A stretch of DNA of 64,000 nucleotides from Halomarina pelagica. GTDB taxonomy: Archaea; Halobacteriota; Halobacteria; Halobacteriales; Haloarculaceae. Shown one piece after another: positions 58,722 to 64,000 of this stretch. Below the pieces are notes generated by a model. The model ran no database searches and was not told where the DNA came from. It saw only the letters and a program-made list of their open reading frames with translations. The stretch spans positions 1,488,001 through 1,552,000 of the forward strand of contig NZ_CP100454.1 of the NCBI RefSeq assembly GCF_024228315.1, written 5' to 3'. The position numbers were made by a program, and so were the translations under genes. Numbering within the stretch: position 1 is the stretch's first letter; every line of letters starts with the position of its first letter.

Positions 58722-59669
58722 ATGGACATCGACGAGGCGCGCGACGCCTGCGACGCGGTCGCCGACGCGGTGCTGTCCGGCGTCGTCGCCGAACGGGAGT
58801 TCCTCGACCACGTGCTGCTCGGCGTGCTCACCCGGGGACACGTGCTCATCGAGGACGTGCCGGGGACCGGGAAGACGCTCACCGCCCGCCTGTTCGCCGC
58901 GGCGCTCGGCCTGTCGTTCTCGCGCGTGCAGTTCACCCCCGACCTCCTGCCCGCCGACGTGACGGGGACGTTCGTCTTCAACGAGCGGACCCGCGAGTTC
59001 GAGTTCACCGAGGGACCGATCTTCGCGAACGTGGTGCTCGCCGACGAGATCAACCGCGCGCCGCCGAAGACGCAGTCGGCCCTGCTGGAGGCGATGGAGG
59101 AGGGGCAGGTGACCGCCGACGGCGAGACCCGCGCGCTGCCGGATCCGTTCTTCGTCGTCGCGACGGCCAACCCCGTCGAACAGGAGGGGACCTTCCCGCT
59201 CCCCGAGGCGCAGGTCGATCGCTTCGTCGCGAAGACCGGCGTCGGCTACCCGGACCCTGAGGGCGAGGTCGAACTCCTCCGCCGGCGGGCGGGCCGCGAG
59301 ACGCGCAGCCCCGAGGTCGAGCGCGTCCTCGACCCCGAGTCCGTCCGCGCGCTCCGACGGGTCCCCGAGCGGGTGCGCGTCGAGGACGACCTGCTCGACT
59401 ACGTGGTCGCGCTCGCCGGGGCGACCCGCGAGGATCGCCGGGTCCGCGTCGGCGTCTCGCCGCGCGGCACGCAGCGGCTGTTCGAGGCCGCCCGGGCGCG
59501 CGCCGTCCTCGCCGGCCGGGCCTTCGTCACCCCCGACGACGTGAAGCGCGTCGCCCGACCGGTGCTCGCCCACCGCCTCGTACTGACCCCCGACGCGACG
59601 GTCGAGAACGTGTCGAAGGCGGCGGTCGTCGACGACGTGCTCGACGCCGTCCCCGTCCCGACGGTCTGA
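58722..59669 (+). CDS. MoxR-family AAA+ ATPase (copy 2)
   Basis: 315 aa. Walker A is IEDVPGTGKTLTARLFA, Walker B LADEINRAPPKTQSALLEAMEEGQV, sensor 1 VVATANPVEQEGTFPLPEAQVDRF, and lid VSPRGTQRLFEAARARAVLAGRAFV. Unlike copy 1 it keeps the canonical ATANPxEQEGT motif. It is convergent with the minus-strand operon (DUF58, DUF7269-like, DUF4129) whose products are its likely partners. Normal length. Confidence 0.94.
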   Translation: MDIDEARDACDAVADAVLSGVVAEREFLDHVLLGVLTRGHVLIEDVPGTGKTLTARLFAAALGLSFSRVQFTPDLLPADVTGTFVFNERTREFEFTEGPIFANVVLADEINRAPPKTQSALLEAMEEGQVTADGETRALPDPFFVVATANPVEQEGTFPLPEAQVDRFVAKTGVGYPDPEGEVELLRRRAGRETRSPEVERVLDPESVRALRRVPERVRVEDDLLDYVVALAGATREDRRVRVGVSPRGTQRLFEAARARAVLAGRAFVTPDDVKRVARPVLAHRLVLTPDATVENVSKAAVVDDVLDAVPVPTV

Positions 59670-59734
59670 TCGGAGACGACGGTCCGACCGAAACGACGAT
59701 CCGATCGACGCCGCCGGTCGGACCGGACGACGCC

Positions 59735-60235
59735 TCAGGCGCGCAGGGCCGCCGCGAGCGCGAGCGCGCCGACGAGCAGCAGCACGAGCGCGAGGAGCGG
59801 CCGCCCGCCCGCGGAGAGGCGGAAGGTGACGTAGCCGAGGGCCGCTGCCGCGGCCACGAGGCCGGCGGTCGCGGCGACGTGGACCGCGAGCGGCCGTGGA
59901 GCGTCCGCCGCCCGGCCGAGCGTCGCCCCGAGGTCGATCGCCTGCGCGGCGGCGTCCCACGCGACGACCGACGCCCCCGTCGCGAACAGGAGGGTCGCCG
60001 CCCCCGCGCCGCCGAGGCCCGCGACGACGACCCCCGCGAGGAGCGCGCCGACGCCCACCGTGGCCCCCCGCTCCGAGCCGGTGGCGGTGCCGCTCGCGAG
60101 CAGGAGGACGCCCGACAGTCCGAGCGGGAGCGAGAGGGGCGTGACCGCGAGCGGGAGCGCGGCGACGAGCGCCGCCGCCGTCGCCACCCCGACCGCCGCG
60201 CCGGACGGTCTGGCGTCGACGACCGACTCGCTCAC
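59735..60235 (-). CDS. Multi-span membrane protein of the MoxR/DUF58 cluster (DUF7519-like)
   Basis: 166 aa from GTG 60235, overlapping the DUF58 stop (GTGA). Five or so membrane helices rich in Ala, Val, Leu and Gly: VGVATAAALVAALPLAVTPLSLPLGLSGVLLLASG, VGVGALLAGVVVAGLGGAGAATLLFATGASVV, HVAATAGLVAAAAALGYV, LLALVLLLVGALALAAAL. No motif. Last gene of the operon running leftward. In haloarchaea the DUF58 gene is often followed by a membrane protein of this type. Confidence 0.82.
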   Translation of the reverse strand: MSESVVDARPSGAAVGVATAAALVAALPLAVTPLSLPLGLSGVLLLASGTATGSERGATVGVGALLAGVVVAGLGGAGAATLLFATGASVVAWDAAAQAIDLGATLGRAADAPRPLAVHVAATAGLVAAAAALGYVTFRLSAGGRPLLALVLLLVGALALAAALRA

Positions 60236-61506
60236 GCCGATCGCCTCCGGGCGGCGCGCTCGACCGCCGTCGACAGCGGTTCGTCCGCCCAGTCGAGGAC
60301 GGGGACGCCCGCTTCGCGGAGCGTCGAGGCGCGCAGCGAGCGCTCGACCCGCGCGAGCCGTTCGCCGGCGGTCGCCGACGCCGTCGGGTCGGGGCTGACG
60401 ACCGTCACGGGGTGGCCGGCGGCGTCGAGACGACGGGCCGCGCTGACCGCGTAGTCGTCGACCAGCGGCGTGCAGAGGACGACCTGCGCGCCCGCCGGGA
60501 ACCGCCGCCGCAACCGCGAGAGCCGCAGCGTCGGGAAGAACGGTTCGTCGGGCCTGGTCGGTGCCAGCGCCGGGTGCGTCGCGAGGAGGTCGCGCGCCCG
60601 CTGTCGGTGGCCGTCGCCCGCGCTCGGCGCGAGCCAGCAGTCCGTCGGCCCGAGCGCGGCGACGCCGACCCGGTCGCCGGCGTCGAGGCGACCCCGGAGG
60701 ACCGCGCCCGCCGCCTCGACGCACCGCTCGATCGCGGGCGGGTCGTCCGCGGCGGGCGCGACGTACGCCTCCTCGCGGGCGTCGATCACGACGACGACGG
60801 TCGCCGAGCGCTCGCGGTGGAACTCGACGGTGCGCAGGTCGTCGGTGCCCGCGCTCCGCCGCCACGCGATGCGCCCGAGCGGGTCGCCCCGGCGGTACTC
60901 GCGCACGGAGTGGAAGGCGATCCCCGGTCCCCCCTCCCCCGTCGTCGTCTCGCCGGTGATGCCCGTCGCCGACGCGCGGATCGAGAGCGAGACGGGGGCG
61001 GGAAGTCGGGGGACGCAGGTCAGTTCCGTCTCGCACGGCACCTCGACGCGGCGCTCGGCCGCGCCGGTCGGATCGCGGGCGACGACCAGCGGCGGATCGA
61101 ACCGGTGGCGGCCGCGCGCCGCCGTCACCGCGTAGGAGAAGGTCGTCGAACGACCGGGGCGGAGCGCCGTCCCGTGCCGCGGACTGCCGTCGGCCACCGC
61201 CAGCGCGAGGGGGACGCCGTCGAGCACTCGCACGTCCGCGAGGAGCGCGTCGCCCTCGTTCGTCACCTCGACGACCACCTCCACGGACTCGCCCACCGCC
61301 GGGCGGTCGGTCGACAGGGTCCGCTCGACGGAGAGGCGCACGTCGGGCGGCGACGCGCCGTGCGCGACGGCGGCGAGGACGAGCGGGACCGTCGCGGCGA
61401 GGACGAGCGGGGGGCGACCGACCAGGATGCCGACCCCCGCGAGCAGCAGGGTGATCGCGTTCAGCCCGCGCCAGTACTCCGTCCGGCGAGTGAGCGGGAC
61501 GTCCAT
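60232..61506 (-). CDS. DUF58 protein (copy 2)
   Basis: 424 aa. Two N-terminal helices, then a CARDB-like beta domain (VGESVEVVVEVTNEGDALLADVRVLDGV). The DUF58 motif follows at about residue 200: FHSVREYRRGDPLGRIAWRRSAGTDDLRTVEFHRERSATVVVVIDARE. The vWA-like part carries a D-x-A/R metal-site-like start. It is larger than the first DUF58 (328 aa). Overlaps or abuts its neighbours on both sides, so it is in an operon. Confidence 0.92.
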   Translation of the reverse strand: MDVPLTRRTEYWRGLNAITLLLAGVGILVGRPPLVLAATVPLVLAAVAHGASPPDVRLSVERTLSTDRPAVGESVEVVVEVTNEGDALLADVRVLDGVPLALAVADGSPRHGTALRPGRSTTFSYAVTAARGRHRFDPPLVVARDPTGAAERRVEVPCETELTCVPRLPAPVSLSIRASATGITGETTTGEGGPGIAFHSVREYRRGDPLGRIAWRRSAGTDDLRTVEFHRERSATVVVVIDAREEAYVAPAADDPPAIERCVEAAGAVLRGRLDAGDRVGVAALGPTDCWLAPSAGDGHRQRARDLLATHPALAPTRPDEPFFPTLRLSRLRRRFPAGAQVVLCTPLVDDYAVSAARRLDAAGHPVTVVSPDPTASATAGERLARVERSLRASTLREAGVPVLDWADEPLSTAVERAARRRSA

Positions 61507-62064
61507 TCACCGCCCTCCCGCCGCCCGGCTATCGAGGGCGGCGACGGCGCGACGGGCCTGCCGGCGGAACGCCGGGTCGCTCGAGACGACGGCGCGGAGT
61601 CGCTCGCGGAGCGGCCGCCCGACGCGCCCCTCGTCGGCGAAGAACGCGGCCGCCAGCGGGTCGTCCGTCCACGAACCGGCCGCGAGTCGGGTGCGGGCCT
61701 CCTCGGGCGTGCAGCCGTCGTAGCGGGTGAGTACCTCGACGGCGGTCGCGTACAGGCGGTCGTACACCCGGTCGCGGTCGTGCATCGAACCGACGGTCGT
61801 GAAGGCGGTGACCGACGAGAGGTCGGCGTCGAACGATCCGCCGGGGACGGTCGCCGACCGCCGCCGTTCGGGGGCGGGGAGCGGCGGCGTCTCGGGCGTC
61901 CGCCGCCGCGCGCGGAGGCCGACGACGCCCGCGAGGACCGCGACCGCGCCGACGGCGAGGAGGAGCGCGTCGGGCGGCGAGAGACCGGCTCCGAACCGGG
62001 GGAGCGCGGCGACGACGAGACCGGCGAGGGCCAGGAGCGCCCCGAGGCGGGCGAGCGCGCGCAT
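61507..62064 (-). CDS. Membrane protein of the MoxR/DUF58 cluster (DUF7269-like)
   Basis: 185 aa. Two helices at the start (ARLGALLALAGLVVAALPRF, PPDALLLAVGAVAVLAGVVGL), then a cytoplasmic helical domain: DLSSVTAFTTVGSMHDRDRVYDRLYATAVEVLTRYDGCTPEEARTRLAAGSWTDDPLAAAFFADE. The last part looks like a DUF4129-like helper domain. Placed between the DUF4129 and DUF58 genes without gaps. Function unknown. Confidence 0.85.
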   Translation of the reverse strand: MRALARLGALLALAGLVVAALPRFGAGLSPPDALLLAVGAVAVLAGVVGLRARRRTPETPPLPAPERRRSATVPGGSFDADLSSVTAFTTVGSMHDRDRVYDRLYATAVEVLTRYDGCTPEEARTRLAAGSWTDDPLAAAFFADEGRVGRPLRERLRAVVSSDPAFRRQARRAVAALDSRAAGGR

Positions 62065-62970
62065 CTACCCGTCACCCCCGTAAGTGCGCTCGATGCGCCG
62101 GAGGGCGACGACGGCGCGCTCCTCGCGCGTCTCGTCGGCGTCGACGCCCCCGTACCGAACCGCCTCGAACAGGCCCGTCAGTTCGCGCACGTCCGCCGGA
62201 TCCATCCCGGCGGCGACGGCCGCCGCCTCGAACTCCCCGGGCGTACTCGCGTCGGGGTTCGACACGTCGAGGTGATCGGTCATCTCCTTCCACGCCCGGA
62301 AGACGGCGTTCGAGAGGTCGGCGTCGGCGTCGATGCGATCCGCCGCGCGACCGGCCGCCGCGCCGACGGCCCGCACGTCCACGGGGTCGGACGGTTCGGG
62401 TTCCGCGGCGGGGTCGGGCGGCCCGCCGTCGCCGGTCGCCCGGACGACCACCGCGACGGCCCCGACGAGGACGACCGCGAGCAGGGCGAGCAGCGCCGGC
62501 GCGGGGCGGATCGCCGCGATCGGCAGCGAGGACTCGCCGCCCCCGTTCCCCCCGCCGGGGAACAGTCCCGGCCCGTTCCCGCCGAACAGACCGCTCCCGT
62601 TGCCCGCGTTCGACGCGTTCACCCCCGGGAGCGGCCCGCCGAACGGGAAGAGGGAGTAGACGACGAGGACGAGGAGCGCGACGACCGCCAGCGCGACGAG
62701 GGTCGTGACCACCGCCGACCGGCCCTCGCGGTAGAGCCAGCGGGCGACCGCGGCGAGTGCGACGACGACGAGCAGGCCGAGAAGGACCTCGAACAGGATC
62801 GACAGCTCCTCGGGCGGGGCCGGCGACGGCGTCGGCCGTGGGAGGCCCTGGCTGCTCCCGGAGCCGGCGACGGGACCCCTCCGAGCCGAGTCGAGCGTGG
62901 CGGCGGCCGCACCGAGGGCGAGAACGGCCAGCGACGCGAGGACCAGGGGCGTGGCGCGTTCGCGATTCAC
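62065..62970 (-). CDS. DUF4129-containing membrane protein
   Basis: 301 aa from GTG 62970 (VNRERATPLVLASLAVL). Signal-like first helix, Gly/Asn-rich external loop (GVNASNAGNGSGLFGGNGPG), two more helices, and the cytoplasmic DUF4129 domain near the end: AVFRAWKEMTDHLDVSNPDASTPGEFEAAAVAAGMDPADVRELTGLFEAVRYGG. First gene of the operon. A minus-strand CTTTATTTC box at 62,995-62,999 lies 27 bp before the GTG (leaderless). It probably partners the transglutaminase-type systems, as DUF4129 does in TgpA fusions. Confidence 0.88.
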   Translation of the reverse strand: MNRERATPLVLASLAVLALGAAAATLDSARRGPVAGSGSSQGLPRPTPSPAPPEELSILFEVLLGLLVVVALAAVARWLYREGRSAVVTTLVALAVVALLVLVVYSLFPFGGPLPGVNASNAGNGSGLFGGNGPGLFPGGGNGGGESSLPIAAIRPAPALLALLAVVLVGAVAVVVRATGDGGPPDPAAEPEPSDPVDVRAVGAAAGRAADRIDADADLSNAVFRAWKEMTDHLDVSNPDASTPGEFEAAAVAAGMDPADVRELTGLFEAVRYGGVDADETREERAVVALRRIERTYGGDG

Positions 62971-63084
62971 ACCTCGCCTATCCGACCAGTAGAAATAAAG
63001 GTTCGCAGTCACGTAGCGGGATCGAGCGTCCGGCGGCGACCGCGGAGATCGGTCGCGGCGGCGACGAACCGTACCGGGATCGGC

Positions 63085-63180
63085 GTTCGGACACCGACGT
63101 GCCGATATCGACGTACGGACACCGACGTGCGGACACGACGTGCCGACACTGGCGCGCCAACACTGGTGCGCCAACACTGA
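63085..63180. repeat. Degenerate tandem array of a ~14-bp unit
   Basis: Variants of CGGACACCGACGTGC and CCAACACTGGCGCGC recur six to seven times between the DUF4129 gene and the last metallophosphoesterase gene. Units drift from left to right. No gene reads through it. Confidence 0.75.
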
Positions 63181-63205
63181 AGGGACGCGCGGGCGCAGTC
63201 CGCGT

Positions 63206-63871
63206 ATGGAGATCGGTGTCATCTCCGACGTTCACGCGAACGCTGTCGCGCTGGAGGCGGTGCTCTCCGACATGCCGGCGGTCGAGGCGGTGGTCTGCGT
63301 CGGCGACGTCGTGGGGTACGGGCCGCACCCGCGGGCGTGCGTCGAGCGCGTCCGGGAGACCGCGGCGCACGTCGTGCAGGGCAACCACGATCGGTCGGTC
63401 GCGACGCCGGCGGCGTACCGGCACAACGAGATGGCCTACGAGGGGTTGCGGTACGCCCGCGAACGGCTCGACGACGACCAGCGCGCGTGGCTCGCGGCGC
63501 TCCCCGAGGGGGCCACCTGCTGCGACGGGCGCGTGCGGCTGGTCCACGACCACCCGACGGAGCGCGATCGGTACGTCTACCCCGATGAGTTCGGGGCGCT
63601 CTCCCCCCACCTCGGCGACGAGCGCGCGCTGCTGCTCGGACACACGCACGTCCAGCACGACGAGTACGTCGACGGCACGCTCGTCGTCAACCCGGGGAGC
63701 GTCGGACAGCCCCGCGACGGCGACCCCCGGGCCGCCTACGCCGTCCTCGACGTCGACGGACCGTCGGTCGAGCAGCGGCGCGTCCCCTACGACGTGGAGC
63801 GCGTGCGGGCCGCCGTCGAGACTGCCGGGCTACCGGAGCGGACCGGCGCTCGGCTGGCGCTGGGGAAGTGA
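63206..63871 (+). CDS. Metallophosphoesterase
   Basis: 221 aa from ATG 63206. Calcineurin-like blocks: MEIGVISDVHANAVALEAVL, AVVCVGDVVGYGPHPRACVE, VVQGNHDRSVAT, LVHDHPTERDRYVYPDEF, ALLLGHTHVQHDEYVDGTLVVNPGSVGQPRDGDPRAAYAVLDV. All metal ligands are present. This is the YfcE/MJ0936-like type, longer than the first metallophosphoesterase at 42,356. The upstream frame from 63,140 is repeat-derived. Confidence 0.92.
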   Translation: MEIGVISDVHANAVALEAVLSDMPAVEAVVCVGDVVGYGPHPRACVERVRETAAHVVQGNHDRSVATPAAYRHNEMAYEGLRYARERLDDDQRAWLAALPEGATCCDGRVRLVHDHPTERDRYVYPDEFGALSPHLGDERALLLGHTHVQHDEYVDGTLVVNPGSVGQPRDGDPRAAYAVLDVDGPSVEQRRVPYDVERVRAAVETAGLPERTGARLALGK

Positions 63872-64000
63872 AAGGGTGGAACCGGCGGGAGTGACTCGAT
63901 CGCGGCGTCACCGCGCGTGACGACGACGCTGTCGCTGTCGCTCACACCCGTGGTGTCCGATAAAGTGAATCGACGGTGGTTGAACGACCGAGTTACGCGC
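63872..64000. other. Right-edge intergenic sequence
   Basis: The last 129 bases after the metallophosphoesterase gene hold no gene that I can recognise. A TGTCCGATAAAGTG stretch (63,954-63,967) is AT-richer and may belong to a promoter beyond the edge. Confidence 0.4.

Noticed and set aside
58710-59170. Antisense frame of 151 codons over MoxR copy 2
   Set aside because: Shadow of a complete AAA+ gene.
60412-63180. 922-codon open frame opposite DUF58 and DUF4129 genes
   Set aside because: Antisense shadow in high-GC DNA. The minus-strand genes have recognisable domains and coupled starts.

Overview
The window is chromosomal DNA of a high-GC haloarchaeon (class Halobacteria). The evidence is a roughly 70% GC composition with strong third-position G/C, very acidic proteins, euryarchaeal information genes (eIF1/SUI1, a PIN-PilT-KH ATPase), F420 enzymes (Mer-like reductase, CofE) and TATA-type promoters about 25 bp ahead of start codons (leaderless transcripts). 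It also has the bacterial-type repair genes typical of this class (LigA, UvrB, UvrC). I cannot name a genus.

Layout. 1-7,001: 3' end of ligA, an ABC-2 export pair, uvrC, a glyoxalase-fold dioxygenase, a DsrE protein. 7,197-12,314: an SPFH membrane protein, then a ribonucleotide reductase operon nrdA-nrdB-thioesterase whose small subunit has class Ic (Mn/Fe) ligands. 12,469-18,229: a four-gene operon (NRAMP-fold transporter without the usual metal ligands, HyuA, HyuB, Asp/Glu-racemase-fold enzyme). 18,381-21,209: an RHH regulator and uvrB. 21,210-22,963: a decayed stretch with a chain of perfect hairpins and two 5'-truncated gene remnants joined back to back. 22,975-29,451: archaeal dUTPase, YeiH-type transporter, aconitase, RimI, glutamate dehydrogenase. 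29,662-33,554: small haloarchaeal proteins, two NUDIX/rhodanese-type enzymes, eIF1. 33,691-37,822: transglutaminase-DUF58-MoxR operon.

37,823-40,097 is the most unusual region. The 3' end of a zinc-finger gene (39,732-40,097) is present three times as direct repeats (38,017; 38,810; 39,732). The repeats bracket two toxin-antitoxin-like cassettes: DUF433 plus a DUF5615/PIN-like gene that is split by an 83-bp MITE, and an MNT-HEPN pair. It looks like serial cassette capture at a gene 3' end. 44,330-46,540 is a low-GC acquired islet with a dual-specificity phosphatase next to a kinase-like protein. 57,930-58,630 holds a tRNA-Ser(CGA) gene with a second copy of its 3' end and gene fragments, the footprint of an integration site.

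The rest is ordinary chromosome: F420 genes, a metallophosphoesterase, a NUDIX-eIF2B fusion, 2-hydroxyacid dehydrogenase, a lipopolysaccharide-type flippase, M32 and M20 peptidases, a DUF151 nuclease, an amidase, a second MoxR/DUF58/DUF4129 cluster, and a final metallophosphoesterase.
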